The notes below the pieces were generated by a model. The model saw only the letters and a list, made by a program, of their open reading frames with translations. It was not told the DNA's origin and did no database searches. Position numbers and translations under genes: made by a program. 64,000 nt of DNA from Diadema setosum (Eukaryota; Echinodermata; Echinoidea; Diadematoida; Diadematidae). This document shows positions 22,169 to 35,300 of this stretch, piece after piece. Positions within the stretch are counted from its first letter, which is position 1. Each line of letters starts with the position of its first letter. The stretch is taken from NCBI GenBank assembly GCA_033980235.1, contig CM067072.1:31099759-31163758 (forward strand), in the 5' to 3' direction.

Positions 22169-23289
22169 TATTTATAGTGCGCTTTCCCACAAGGCCCAAA
22201 GCGCTTACAATCAATTCAAAACATGTACGACAGTATGTATAATTGGATAAATGTTATATATACAGCTACAAACTAGTTGCTACTGAAAAGATGTGTTTTC
22301 AAGGCTTTTTTGAACACACTGACTGATGGAGACTGTCTAACGGTAAGTGGTAAATTGTTCCAGTGCTTTGAAGCATAAACATTATGAGCAGAAAAGTTAA
22401 AGAGAACTCAGCTTGGAAGATGCAATCCATAGTACTCAATGAGTAATGGAGGTAGTGAGAATGCTAGCTACTTTTGTACACATTCTTCATGGCATGACCT
22501 GGTGCTCAAGACACGTTAAGTGAAATTCCACACCACGCCCATGTCAGCTTTTAATCAAATTGTTTAAAAAGCAAACAAACAGAATGAAAACTCAGTTGAA
22601 TCATTGAAATTGGACATGAAATCAGACATTTATGGAATGGTAACATAAGGTAAAAAAAAAAAAAAGAAGAAGGAATGGTTGTATTGGAGTGATAGGTCAA
22701 TGAAAAAAAGGGCAGATAGGTTTGGTTTGTTTGTTTGTTTGTTTGTTTGTTTTTTTTTTTGGGGGGGGTGTTTGTCATATAATATGCTTAAAACTATGCA
22801 CGGTTTTCATTAAGTGAGATACGGTTTACTGTATGCAGCAATATGGGAATGAATATGATTAAAAAAAAAAAGTGGCATTGGGTGCATTTACAAAAAGATG
22901 AAGCTACACTGTCACCAAAACAATTCAAAGCACAAATGTCTTCTTCTCTTATTTTTTTTTTCAGCAGGGAAACAGCTACTCTCTCCCCAACACTTCCATG
23001 TTTTCTGCACAGTAACTCTGTTTGCTGGGGCAGCATGATTATACGCATGATATACGTGACATGATTAAAAACAAAATAAGCGATGGTTGGGGATACAATT
23101 TATATCAATACAATTTTATTTTTTTATTGTTATTTTTTTTTTTTTTTTTGGGGGGGGGGGGGAGCTCATGGCACACACAAGCTACATCAAATGTTACACT
23201 TCAACATTCTGTTTTCTCCCAGGTACCCATTCACGATCCGGGCAGAACGGAGCAGTGTGGACAAAGTGTCAAGTTCAAGGACAAGAGGG
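22164..23289. other. no gene seen; two T-run/G-run junctions
   Basis: T runs followed directly by G runs occur near 22751-22768 and 23132-23162. A TTTG-repeat (GTTT units) lies at 22722-22750. The open frames are by-products of these runs. Confidence 0.5.
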
Positions 23290-23448
23290 GTGGTGAGGTG
23301 GCTCATCATGATTAGTCAGTAGGTTATCTGGATTTCAATCAAGAGGCACAAGTTCGGGCATGGGTTTGAACCAAGTGAGCCTTACTCAGCAATGTTGTGT
23401 CCTATCATGCCTTCCCCTCTAGTAGAGGCAAAACACTCTGTGCCTCAG
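23290..23448 (+). repeat. tRNA-related SINE, copy 1
   Basis: A tRNA-like head with 'aggtggctcatcatgattag' and 'ggtttgaacc' is followed by 'caatgttgtgtcctatcatg' and 'tagtagaggcaaaac'. The copy at 38240-38400 has the same order, with a better tRNA-like head. It is a dispersed SINE copy, not a functional tRNA. Confidence 0.55.
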
Positions 23449-23452
23449 CTAA

Positions 23453-23999
23453 GGGTGTGTTAATGCTCAATTTGCGAAGGCAGAATCAGCATTTTGAAAC
23501 GCTGATTCAAAACGCTGATTCAAAACACTGATTCAAAACGCCGTTCACGGGAGCACTGTTTATGCTCACTTTCTTCGAGTCTTGGAAAGAGCGATTGCGA
23601 TTGCTTCGCTGACCTCAGCAGAGGCAGGTCAAATTGGCGCTGCGATCGGTGGCCTGGCCTGGGAGAGCAGCTGGGAAAGACATGCGTATGCACAGTACAT
23701 GGGAAAACTGCACAGTCAAGGGTAGCTGGCTGGCCGGGCGCGCGCTTTTTCACGTGAACCGGAAAGGCGTTTAGATGACGTCACTCTAAACGCGTTTAGA
23801 AACGCTGTTGCGTTTATGCTTCCCCGTCAAACGTGATTAGTCAGAAACGCCGATCGTAAACACACCTTTTTTGTGCGTTTTGGATTGGCGTTTTGAATCA
23901 GCGTTTCTATCGAAGTGAGCATGAACGCAACAGTGTTTTGCACTAATCACGTTTCAAAACGCTGATTCTGGCCCGAAAAGGGGAAGCATAAACACGGCC
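23453..23999. mobile_element. PIF/Harbinger-like MITE
   Basis: A 3-bp TAA duplication (23450-23452, 24000-24002) flanks inverted ends GGGTGTGTTAATGC and, on the other strand, GGCCGTGTTTATGC. Repeats of 'aaacgctgattcaa' lie near both ends in inverted orientation. TAA/TTA duplication and GG-starting ends are typical of Harbinger MITEs. No transposase is encoded. The middle is GC-richer than the surroundings. Confidence 0.8.
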
Positions 24000-24002
24000 T
24001 AA

Positions 24003-24630
24003 GACACAAAATGGAACTCCTGTACATTAGAGAATCACAACCCACACAAGTAAAAGATTCTGCTACACTGTACCTTCATTCATTGCAAAGAGCAGGGCGC
24101 ATAAACTGGTGAAGTGGTACGCCCCAAAGGCCTACTCACAAGGTGACCCCACGAAAGACAAGCTAGTGCATTGGAATATGGACTACCTAGCCATCTTATT
24201 AGATGGAAAATGAAAACAAAAAACAAACAAACAAACAAACAAATATGAACCGTGGCTTGAACCCTGGATCCTCTTTTTAAAAGTGCAGAATGCAGTCCAC
24301 TGTCTAGACTGTAACATACATGTATGTATGGCGCATCACAAATGCCCGCATGCAATCATAACATATCTCCCTCCTATTGCAGCCAACTTTCTCACAACCC
24401 ATGTTGTGTCAACCCATCACTCTTGCATCAACAGCCAACAAAAGCTCAGCGAGGCTCCGTACAACATGGCCCCTGACAGATGACGTATCACTCTTCACAC
24501 TTCTTCCTAAGACATGACAGCGAGTGATGATACAATGTAGAATACGACAGGAAATGCAATACGGCAGGCACCAGGGCAATGCATCATGGTCTATCTTTAG
24601 CTGCCTAATCATTCGTCACATAACACTCAC
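24003..24630. other. no gene seen
   Basis: The interval holds an AAAC microsatellite (about 24217-24241) and otherwise unassigned sequence. Confidence 0.45.
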
Positions 24631-24673
24631 CTCCATAATACTGTCATGAAGAGCCAAAGCTTTGGTGATTTCC
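24631..24673 (-). CDS. possible short exon, unidentified gene
   Basis: On the minus strand 'tcctctttcaag' precedes the segment and a strong donor 'gtgagtg' follows it. One frame reads EITKALALHDSIME. The short length and lack of family recognition keep this tentative. Confidence 0.25.
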
Positions 24674-24919
24674 CTTGAAAGAGGAATACTCTATACGGCA
24701 AATATTTTCGCGAAGCTTTTATTTTCGAGAATTTTGCTAGTCAGGTGCTATTCGGGAAATTAAAGACACGTAAAAATAATGACTCTGATACCGATGTGGA
24801 TGTAATGCACACGTCTACATTTCTCCGTTCAGTACAGTACTCCACGATCACAAATTTAACCACTCATGAAATCGTCGAGAAGTCCCAATTCACAAAAATT
24901 TAGACTCACTATCAAAATA

Positions 24920-25060
24920 TAAGATCCAGGAATTCCATAATGGGGAGATTCCTTTGAAAACTTAAAGGGGGCGCAAGCACCCCTATTTTTTTTTATTTCT
25001 TTTATTTGGACAAAAAATAAAGAGGGGGCATGTGCCACACTGGATCTGACACAGAGTTGC
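24920..25060. mobile_element. hAT-like short element, copy 3 (decayed)
   Basis: It has 'gatccaggaattcc' at one end, 'gggggcgcaagcacccc' in the core and 'actggatctg' at the other end, in the order seen in the complete copy at 20695-20853. Confidence 0.55.
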
Positions 25061-26077
25061 TCAGTTACAGAGGTGTCTGCAATGCAATAACATGATGTAA
25101 ATCATACATACACACAAAATACACTAATTTGTCATCATGATCAATGAAATAAAATGAGTTTTTCTTCATGAACTCTGCAAATCAAAATGTATGTGATCCC
25201 GTGTGAATGCATGAAATGCACAAATGACAACGGAAAAAACCCCCAAAACATACAGAATTCAAGACTTCACAATCAACTCATCTGTACTTGCTTGTTTATG
25301 CTGAGTATTAAAGTGATGTGGATTTCAAAATAGCCAAAGAACAAAGGGATATCTTTCCTACAGATCTGTCAATTGATGCTGTTTATTGTTGACATATCTC
25401 AGTATTTCTTGGCACTGCTGTGGTGAATGATTTTTTTTTTGTCTTTCAGGAGGTTACAAGCACTTTGTCTGCATAATTGCATGTCATGAGCTTCCCTTAA
25501 CCACCTTCAACAACTTTCAATCTACTTCTGATTTTTATCGTCTGCATTCAATTTCAGGGTGTGAGAGTGTTCATCATCCACTATCCAAACATTTTAGGTA
25601 TTTGATCTATGGTAATGAAATATCACGCCTCCTACTTAACTGGCTTAAATGGCAGCTTTAGCCTTGAATGATCCATCACATTATACTAAAGTATGAGAGC
25701 ATAGTGTCAACAGAACCTTTCGCTGTACTTTTGTAAGAAGACACTTCATGGCCAGCAGAAAGAAAGATAACATAGAACTGGCCTGGGAACATGGTTAAGA
25801 GGCATTTCCCTTTAATCATAACAATATCTATTTCAAAATATCAAGATTCTCATTACATAGTTTCAGTTCATTCTCTCTCTCAAACATTCCTGCATAACTC
25901 TACTTCCAAAAACAATCCGACACGAAATTTTTTGTTCATCATCACATGCATTGTTACTCCAAACACCCAGAATAATACAATGTACATGGATGGGGGATTA
26001 AATGTGTTTTGTTTGTTTTTTCAGTCACAGGACCAAAACTTTGGAATCAACAACCTATTCAATTACGTCAGCTTTTA
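25061..26077. other. no gene seen
   Basis: This is AT-rich DNA with short open frames only. Confidence 0.45.
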
Positions 26078-26081
26078 TTAA

Positions 26082-26477
26082 AGGTATTAGCCCACATTTG
26101 TAAACCTGCAGCAATTGGTCTCATAGTTAGCATGGAGTTTGGGTATGATTGCAGTAACACCTGTGCAAAATTTCGTTCCAATTAGTCCATTACTTTCATA
26201 CAAATAAATGAAAATGCACTGTAATCCGTATGCATGCGTATAACGCTCGCTAGCTCCGGTCCACGTACGTGTTACATGTACAATGTATGTAGCTATAGCC
26301 CGCGCTCGTAATTCGATTTTGGGTCGGGTTGACCCGGTTTGAAAATTGATTTTTAAAACGATGATTTTCTCTCTTTTATCAAATGGTATAGACAAAGAGC
26401 GACAGGTGAGGTATGTTACTGTTATAACTTGTACTTGAAGTCATATTGGACCTGTTTTATGCAGTTTTGATTTTCCT
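26082..26477. mobile_element. possible TTAA element
   Basis: TTAA at 26078-26081 and 26478-26481 is followed on each inward side by AGG (AGGTATTAG and AGGAAAATC). The inverted match is short, so the assignment is weak. Two properties differ from the flanks: a GC-richer middle, and a 'gggtcgggttgacccgg' palindrome. Confidence 0.3.
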
Positions 26478-26481
26478 TTAA

Positions 26482-28020
26482 CAGAAACATTTATACCCAA
26501 ACTAAGAACTTATTTGTTACTCTCACTTTGAGGGTTATATAGCTGTAATCTATTGTCTTTGAGAATATTGTGTTCCTCACTAGGTATGTGCTTAATAGTT
26601 CGTTATTTTACTTCCTGTTCTCATGTTTTGGACATGTACTTTTTTTTCAAGTGCCATGACAAGGGAAAAGTGGACTTGTGTGCTATACAAGTAGTCACTA
26701 TTATTATTTCTATCATGATTTCTTTAATACACCATCGAGTATAAAAAAAACTACATTACACAGACAGATGTACTCAGCAATAGTAGCACATGTAGTAGAT
26801 AAAGCCAAGAAGAGTATCACCATGATGAAAACCTGATAAAAAGCAGTACACATACACAATTGAGAATTCATATGTATAACTTACATGCATTCATATAATT
26901 GTTCAGGTTATACTGTATCAGGGGGTGGGGCATTTTGTGATGTGTTTTGTCAGATATTTCGTCTGACAAACTGTTAAAAGCTACAGAAATCCTTGCATCT
27001 GATTGGCTGACAGCAAATTTGCTTCATGAAATGCCCCACAGGTTCTATGATAAGCATATCAATACATGCCAAATTATGCAAGTTTAGCAAGGAAAGGAAG
27101 TATCAGTGGAACATAAAAAGAACAAAGACATTTGATGAGGTGGAAGAGACAGCAACACTTCAGTGATTCCTTTTATTTCTGTGTTCATGCTCAGTGATCT
27201 TATCAGGCTCATGTGCGAATAGGTCAGAATTATAATGTTTGTAGTGTAAACAATGTCTGCCCACTGCCTGTAGTCTGATCAATGTGAGTCTACAGAGCCG
27301 AGACAATGGGAGAAAGACAGAATACACAGATTCAACGACTCAAGAGTGTCTGCCAAATTAGAGTAAACACCATCAAAAGTCTACTGCGTGAATTCTAACA
27401 CACACTAGCCATGCCTGTCAGTGCAGAAAAACATGACCCTAAACTGACTAGAGTTAAATTCATGTCTCTGTCATATGTCAAATAGATTATACAACACCTG
27501 AGGAGATTCTTGCTACCTGATTGGTCAACTGCTAATCATATGAAACTTGCTCAAAAGTACCATTGTATTCACATAGAACACAAAAAGTCATTGGACAGAG
27601 CATGACAATGTCACCAACCACATACATTACTCCTATACAGGCTCTCTATGATTAAACAAACTTGCATTTCTGCAATTCACCTTGCCCTAAAATGATTACT
27701 GTCATATTCAGGCCTTGGCTTGGACTCTACGCCTAACTAGTGAATAGAAAGTATTGTATAAAACAGATAATGAATAGTCTTTTATGCATGCCAAAATACA
27801 AGATTTTGCACTGGATAAAGATGAGATGCTCTGGTCAACTGCATAGCCGCATTGAATTGATCATAGTAGGTCCATGATCATATCATCTTTTCCCTCAGGT
27901 AAAGTTGTGTACCATCGCACAAGACTATTCACTATTTGTATGGCAGTTATCTAGCAAAGTGCCTATTGTTTCTCTGCGTCCTTCAGCCTATGTATGGTGC
28001 CATATAGGAGCAACACTGAC
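26482..28020. other. no gene seen; one small inverted repeat
   Basis: A small element-like inverted repeat ('ggtggggcattttgtga' against 'catgaaatgccccac') spans about 26929-27042. The rest is unassigned. Confidence 0.5.
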
Positions 28021-28024
28021 TTAA

Positions 28025-28553
28025 AGGTAGGGAATCCCATTTGCATGCCTTAAATGAAGAGTTGTATAAATACAGTGGTATGTTGAAGAGAGTACCATTT
28101 TAGAAACTCCCATAAAGTATTGAAAGTGGAAGGTAACATTTAGTACATTTTTATTGACCGTTAGATTTTGAATTGAATTTTTTTCGGGGCTCACCGTAAA
28201 TTCCAGTACATTACTAGGCTACCTTTGCAGACCCATGCACTGCATGTGTGTCCATCATGTATATTTTGTGAAGAAAGTTCATCAAAACTTACAAACATTT
28301 CTATATACATTCTTGCCACACACACTATATGTTATTACATCAGCTTTTATACCTTTAAATTTGTGTTTATAGATAAAAAAAATACAGAAGACTGACACAC
28401 AGAACTACTGAGTAGTTGAGTTTTGAGCATTATTCAAATTGTAGATAACTGTTGACATCCAAATTTCTCAGCAGTGGCCTAAACAAGTCCCCTGAGGTTC
28501 ATATTTAATGTTTTGCTGCATTTTGGGAGGTCTGTAAAAGGTATCCCCTACCT
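28025..28553. mobile_element. TTAA element family P
   Basis: TTAA at 28021-28024 and 28554-28557 flanks ends AGGTAGGGAATCCC and (other strand) AGGTAGGGGATACC. Its right TTAA is the left TTAA of the palindromic element that follows. It has no coding frame. Confidence 0.75.
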
Positions 28554-28557
28554 TTAA

Positions 28558-28914
28558 AGGGGAAGGCTAGTAACTGATCAGTGGGAATCAGTGGAAATGC
28601 TGGGAGATGATTGTGGCAATCCTTATGGGATTCATTCAAGAGTTCATTGTATATCTATTGTTGTGTGAAAATGATTTGCTTCAGAATGGTCTCATATTCA
28701 AGTAATGTGCAGATTAATGCTTGCAGGTTAGCGTCCCTGGTCAGTGACAGGGCATTAATCTGCACATTACTTGAATATGAGACCGTTCTGAAGCAAATCA
28801 TTTTCACACAACAATAGATATACAATGAACTCTTGAATGAATCCCATAAGGATTGGAACAATCATCTCCCAGCATTTCCACTGATTCCCACTGATCAGTT
28901 ACTAGCCTTCCCCT
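28558..28914. mobile_element. near-perfect palindromic TTAA element Q
   Basis: TTAA at 28554-28557 and 28915-28918 flanks AGGGGAAGGCTAGTAACTG and its inverted copy. The two arms (about 165 bases each) differ at only a few positions around a loop near 28723-28751. Because of this, almost the same peptide can be read from both strands. That is an artefact of the palindrome and not a gene. Confidence 0.92.
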
Positions 28915-28918
28915 TTAA

Positions 28919-29419
28919 GGTACCAAAAGATGACCTTTGATATGGCTGGAAAAGCTGGTCAGATCTTACAAATAGGTGCAAAAAGCAAAAAGTGCCAATC
29001 AAATACGTTTATTGCTCTAAAGACCCCCTCCCCCTCTAAAAAACAGAATGATTTATACGGGGTTCAATCATGACAAGACAGGAAAAAAGAAATCTGTAAA
29101 GTGTATAATTGAGTCAATGTGTTTCATGTCTGTACGTAAGAAATTAAGATTTTTCTCTTTAAATCTTGCCATTATCATTACTTTAATCATTTTATTTTTT
29201 CTCCTTTTTTCTTTCTTTCTTTCTATTTTTTTTTTCATTTTTTTTTTTTTGGGGGGGGGGGGTTCTGATTAAACTCCATCCAGAGGACCTTTAAAGGAAG
29301 ACTTAAGTTTTACCACTCACTAGCTGTACCTGCTTTGCATATCAAACTTTATACACACATATAAGTGCCTCCAAGCTCCAATTGAAAAAAAAAAAGAAGC
29401 TTATAAGACCTCCAAACAA
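28919..29419. other. no gene seen; T-run/G-run junction
   Basis: A T-rich tract with a T run passing into a G run lies at about 29226-29262. No supported frame was found. Confidence 0.5.
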
Positions 29420-29420
29420 A

Positions 29421-29987
29421 AGCCCTTTTTACACTTGTGTTTCTTAACCCCGTATTTTCTCTGACCCAGGACTATCGTTAGTCCCGTACCAATTTTTTCA
29501 GCTTTTTACACTTGCCAATAAATCCCGTTCTAAGCTCTTGTCCTGGGCTAAGGAGAAAACTGACCTTTTTACACTTGTATTTCTTAGCCCCGTACTTTCG
29601 AAACCACATGAATATTCATGATTACGCTGTGCACTGTACAAGTACACTCACGCACCAGCAGCACTTGATTACCTTGTTTCTGATTGGTCAGTGGGGGGTC
29701 GGACTTCGTCTCCGTCGCTTAGCCCCGGATTATTTTTTTCGTTCTGTTTACACTCGTTTGCTTGGCACCGCTATTGCGGTGCTAACCCTGCTTTTTTGCA
29801 GGGCCAGATAGTATGGGATTATCGGTGGGGCTAGCCCACTTTCGCAAAAACAAGTGTAGACAGAAAGTGGGCTAGCTAAGGAAAGTCCGGTACCAACGGT
29901 GGGGCTAAGGCCCCCCCCCCCCCCCCCCCCCCCTTAGCCCCACTGTTGGTACGGGAGTAAGCAAAAATTTGCAAGTGTAAAAAGCCC
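29421..29987. mobile_element. MITE with GCCCTTTTTACACTTG ends
   Basis: The inverted ends are GCCCTTTTTACACTTG and (other strand) GGGCTTTTTACACTTGC. The ACACTTG motif recurs internally, and 'ttagccccg' blocks are repeated. A C run of more than 20 bases lies near 29910-29932 inside an inverted 'gtggggctaag' repeat. The flanks are AAA and TAA, which would fit a decayed Harbinger-type duplication. Confidence 0.65.
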
Positions 29988-30286
29988 TAAAGTGCATGAA
30001 GGAATTCACCCATGTCAACCACAAATGATAATCCCATCAGTCTGGCATATTCCATTGTCTTTATTGAAGTTGTTTTCCATTCATTTCATTTCAGCGTCTC
30101 TAGAATGGCAAAATGGCACAGCAGCGTGGCTTGGAAAAGTCAATATTTACTTTACCAGGTGTGAGGGTTGACAGAAAATGGTATGACACATGACAGGAGA
30201 AAGAGCACATATTTTTTTTTTTTTGTTTGGCCCACCAAGATCTTTGGCATTTTACTGCAGAAATTAATCAATTGAACCACCCTTAA

Positions 30287-30604
30287 AGAGGAAATCCATC
30301 CCAAAAATAACTTTCAAAGAAAGAAGAAAAAATTCCATACACAATGTTCCAAAAATGACCCCCTTCCCCCCCCCCCCCCAAAAAAAAAAATGGACAGGAA
30401 ATAAGGAAGATATGACATTCTGAAATTTCACATTTCTTTGAAAAACATTTCTTGACCAGTCCTTATGAATATTCAAATAAGTGAGTTGATGATGTCATAC
30501 TCTCACAATTTTTCATGCATGTTATATATGAAATGTGGAAATATTGTTACTTTCAGCTAATACAGGTAAAAGCATATTCCCATACCAAAATATATCAAAT
30601 CCTT

Positions 30605-30637
<33 letters not shown>

Positions 30638-30948
30638 ATTTTGGATTGTTTTAAGGCAAGTTTATATTTATACAGCAGAAATATGATTTTTTTGGGGGGG
30701 GTCATTTCTGTATAAGAAATGAATAATTAATTGTGAGAGTATGACATCATCAACTTGCTGATTTGAATATTAATAATGACTGGTCAAGAAGTGTCTTCCA
30801 AAAAACTTTGAAATTTCAAAATGTCAAATTTTGAAATTTCAAAATGTCAAATGTCAATTTCAAAACTTCCTTATTTTTCATCCAATTTTGATCATTGATC
30901 AGGGAATTCTTTTCTCTTTCTTATAAAATTTTGGAGTGGATTTCTTCT
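30287..30948. mobile_element. TTAA element family C
   Basis: TTAA at 30283-30286 and 30949-30952 flanks ends AGAGGAAATCCATCCC and (other strand) AGAAGAAATCCACTCC. Long subterminal inverted blocks such as 'gtgatgatgtcatac' against 'gtatgacatcatcaac' support a foldback structure. A TTTTG microsatellite and homopolymer runs lie inside. Confidence 0.78.
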
Positions 30949-31096
30949 TTAACTTGGCAACTCTGAATCATACGGTACAAACTTGTACCTCCTGTGCTGG
31001 AGAAGCTTGATTAGATGAAAGTGATAAAATTCATGAAATCTGCACAAAATTAGATCAGAAAATTGCAACAATTTGCCACTATTTTGTACCACTGAA

Positions 31097-31456
31097 AGGG
31101 TTGGTATAGTTTTGGTTGAGATGGGGCTTCAGGTTTCTATTGTTCTTTTTTTGTAATAAATTTTTGAGGTAATGAGAATCGTGTTATGAAATATGGAAAA
31201 GCATATAATTCTAAGAGGAATTAAAAGGAAAACAAAGCGATCCTACTAAAGGGTGGGACCCCTTTTTATTAGGATCATTTCTTTTTTTTGGGGGGGGGGG
31301 AGACACCTAAGCCATTTCAAACCAATGTTTATCAAATAAACTTTGAATTTCTCCTAGAATTGTATGCTCTTAAATATTTCATAAAGTTTTTAAATATTTC
31401 ACACAAAGGTTAAATAAAAGCTGAATCCTCATCTCAACCAATACTTTACCATCCCT
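31097..31456 (+). mobile_element. MITE family A, copy 4
   Basis: It runs from AGGGTTGGTATAGTTTTGG to 'ctcaaccaatactttaccat' before TTAA (31457-31460). The left flank is a decayed TGAA. The core matches the family. Confidence 0.75.
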
Positions 31457-31460
31457 TTAA

Positions 31461-31930
31461 TCTTATAAAATTTGTGTCAAGTTCAGGGATTAGAAATGAA
31501 TCGGAACAGAGATTGTAGAGGTCTTTGATAATTCCGCAAATGAAATAAACAGTGGCATAACAGCATTCCATGCAATGGCTGAGATACCCATTTCATGGTT
31601 TGCTAATCATCCGTATGGTTTTCATTGTGTATGCTCACTGGAGAGTACTGGATACCTGCATGTGATCCATCCCAGATTCAAACTTTGTACTACAAGATCC
31701 AGTGCTTAATAGATTAGAAATTCTTTCAAAAATGCAGATTTTTGCTCAATAACTTGCATAACTATGCACATTTTACGTTTATTTAATACATAGGTATAAA
31801 ATCATTTTTTGCAGGAATTGTTTCCACATACTCTATAGAATACTTCTACCAAATTAGGTATTTCTGCTGGATGCACATATATTTTTAAATAATTTTTATA
31901 TGTATGTAAATTAAGGCTTATTTGCATAGA
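31461..31930. other. no gene seen upstream of the LTR element
   Basis: This is AT-rich DNA without supported frames or repeats. Confidence 0.5.
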
Positions 31931-31934
31931 TACA

Positions 31935-32383
31935 TATTGTGTCTGCACGAGACATATTGTGACTATCTATGGTGTAGCAGTAAACAGCATGTTTCATTCA
32001 TTCCATAGTCAGCCATCTCACCGCCACCCTTCCACTGTCAAGTTCTTATCGTTCTCTGGTTTCTTTCTCTCATCATGATCTTTGATACGCCGACAGCTAC
32101 TTTCTGTTCCTACTTCCTTTCCGCTCTCCCCGTCATTCATCATCACCTCATCACACCATATCAGAAATACATTGTAAACAACACCGGAAAGTCACCGGGT
32201 CATGTTTTGTAAATATAATGTACAGTGATACATCAAATGTACATGTGTTGGATTGAGATACTGGAGAACAATGAATAAAGCACACTTGCGTTTTGACTCC
32301 AGAGCAAAGCAGTCATGCCTCCTTCATTCTCTCACTGAGTCTTAGAGTCCGACTTCATCCTCACACACATAAAAACATAAAAA
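31935..32383 (+). repeat. 5' LTR
   Basis: It is 449 bp, starts TATTGTGTCTGC and ends CATAAAAA immediately before the primer site. A likely polyadenylation signal AATAAA lies at 32274-32279. Compared with the 3' LTR, I see one difference ('cataaaaacata' against 'catagaaacata'). Confidence 0.93.
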
Positions 32384-35300
32384 TGGCGACGAGGATGCTT
32401 ACTCCGCCTGCTCCCTTCGATATTTCTGCCAGAGCATCGCATGCTTGGTCGAAGTGGAAAACGGCATTCGAGTACTACATTGCCGCTACGGGAGTCACAG
32501 AAGATGGAGCAAAACGGGCAATTCTTCTTCACTGCGTCGGACCAGATGTGCAGCAGCTTTTTGCCACGCTGAATGGGGGAACATGTTACAACTCCGCTAT
32601 GTCAGCCTTGACTGGCTATTTTGTGCCGAAGAAAAACGTTGCTTTCGAGAGACACTCATTCCGCCAATGTGAGCAACGTGACAGCGAGTCTGTTGATGAG
32701 TACTACATGAGGCTTAAGACGCTCTCCTCCACGTGTGAATTCGGTGACAACGAGGACGACCACATTCGAGATCAGTTCATTGACAAATGCAACTCCAAGT
32801 CGCTACGCCGTCGACTGCTGAGAGAGCCGGACCTTAAACTGACTGGTCTTCTCTCTATCGCTCGTGCTGCGGAAGCAGCCGATCGCCAAGCCTCGGCGAT
32901 GGAGATGAAGAACTCGACCCCCTCCACTGAACACGTAGACGAAGTGACTGCTGGACAGGGCTACCGAGCACCTAATGACAGGCGTGGTCGGCGGTTCTCA
33001 AATCGCGGTCGACACCGCAAAGGAGGAGGAAGAGGATTATACGCGCCACAGCACTCGTGCCAATCTAACTTTGGACAGTGTTCTAACTGTGGACTCAACG
33101 GACATCAACCTCCAGATCAACAGTGCCCAGCTAGAGGACAGGAGTGCAGAAAGTGTCATAAAATTGGACACTATTCTCGAGTTTGTCGCAGCAGCAGCTC
33201 GAAAGGCGTGAATTCAGTGGCTGAAGAACTCAGTAATTTCCAGCCATTCGACCACGAGATCGCCAGCCACCACGACAACGGCAGTGAGGCTGGTGAAACG
33301 CCTGCCACGGACACCCACCGTCTCTTCACCATTGGGCAGTCGCGAAACAAGACCCGCGTCAAAATAGCGGACATCGAAATCGACATGCTGGTCGACACCG
33401 GAGCGTCGGTAAATATAATAGACGCCCGCACATATGAGTGGATGAGAGGCCGCGCATCAGCGACTGATCTGCGATTGACCCCCACTCATATTCGCCTGTT
33501 TCCGTACGGTGCTACAACCCCATTGCCAGTGATTGGGGAATTCAGCGCTAGGACTTCGTGCTCGACTCAACTTTCCACGACAGCACGATTCGTTGTCGTG
33601 CACGGAAGCAGTGGATGTCTTCTTGGGCGAGACACAGCCGCAGCGCTACAGCTAATTCGAGTCGCAGACGAGAGTGTACAAGAGACAAATCACAACGCCA
33701 GCCCCGTTCACATTGACGCTCATCTTGCCAGCCACCACGTCGATGACCTCCAGCGTCAATATCCAGAAGTTTTTGCCGGTTTCGGCAAGCTCACCGAATA
33801 CAAGGTACGTGTACATGTTGATCCGGACATAGCCCCTATTGCACAGCCAGCCCGTCGAATACCGTTTCACCTCCGTGAAAAGGTGGACAAAAAACTTCAA
33901 GAGCTAATCGACATGGACATCATCGAGCCTGTGTCAGGCCCGACATCGTGGGCGAGCCCGCTTGTGGTAGTTCCAAAGCCAAATGGGGACATACGAGTCT
34001 GTGTAGATATGCGAAAAGCCAATCTAGCGGTGAAAAGAGAGCGACACCCGATCCCCACCCTAGACGAGACCCTTACCGCACTCAACGGTGCCGCGGTATT
34101 CTCTAAGCTGGATCTAAAGTGGGGATACCACCAAATTGAACTCGAAGAGACCTCACGAGACATAACGACATTCGTGACGCATCGTGGTGTGATGCGTTAT
34201 AAGAGACTGATTTTCGGATTGTCATCAGCAAGCGAAGCATATCAGTATGCCATACAGACCGCATTGCAAGGACTGGAAGGCGTAAAGAACATCTCGGACG
34301 ACATCGTGGTGTTCGGGAGGGACATCGCCGAGCACGATGCCCGCCTCCACGCCGTGCTGAGATGACTCAGCGACCGTCACCTCACCGTGAATCCGGAGAA
34401 GTGCATCTTCCGGGTGCCGAAAATCAAATTCTTCGGCTTCGTGATTTCGAGAGACGGCATCGCAGCCGATGACGCCCGAATAGCGGCCATCAAAGAAGCT
34501 CGACAGCCGACAAACTCCTCAGAAGTTCGCTCGTTCTTGGGATTAGTGAATTATTGTGCGCGACTGATCCCAAATCTTGCCACCATTGCCGAGCCCCTTC
34601 GCCGACTCACTCGCGCGGACCAGCCATGGATTTGGGGTCCTGAGCAGCAGCAATCATTCGACCGACTTCGACATGCCCTGACGAGCGAGGAAGTCATGGC
34701 ACATTTCGTCACCGGAGCACCGACCGAGCTACGAGTCGACGCCAGCCCCGTCGGTCTTGGTGCTGTTCTCACGCAGACGATCAACGGGAAAACACGCCCA
34801 GTCGCGTATGCTAGTCGCACGCTCTCTGATGTGGAACGTCGGTACTCGCAAATCGAACGAGAAGCGTTAGCTGTCGTGTGGGGTTGTGAGAGATTTCATC
34901 TCTACTTGTACGGAACTGAGTTTGTTCTCCACACCGACCACAAGCCGCTCCTATACATCTACGGACCGCACGGTCGACCACACGCACGCATTGAACGATG
35001 GGCCCTACGCCTACAGCAATATCGCTTCACGATTAGGCATATGCCAGGGAAGACAAATCCAGCTGATGTTTTGTCACGTCTACCGATTGATCAACCTCAT
35101 CGCGATCGAAATATCGCAGAAGAGTACATTGACGCAATTCTGACGCACGCAATACCACGAGCGCTTTCGCGACAACAAATCACCGCAGCCTCCCTAGCCG
35201 ACTCCGAAATCCAACAGGTGATCGATGCGGTGAATACAGGCAAGTGGCCCGACAACCCGCGATTATCCGCGTATCAACGAGTTCGCGACGAGCTATCGAC

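Noticed and set aside
28611..28861. Matching 68-residue peptides on both strands
   Set aside because: The match is explained by the palindromic TTAA element; it is not evidence of a protein.
32293..32382. Upstream ATG extending Gag into the 5' LTR
   Set aside because: It precedes the primer site and lies in LTR sequence. The ATG at 32383 directly after the LTR is the more plausible start.
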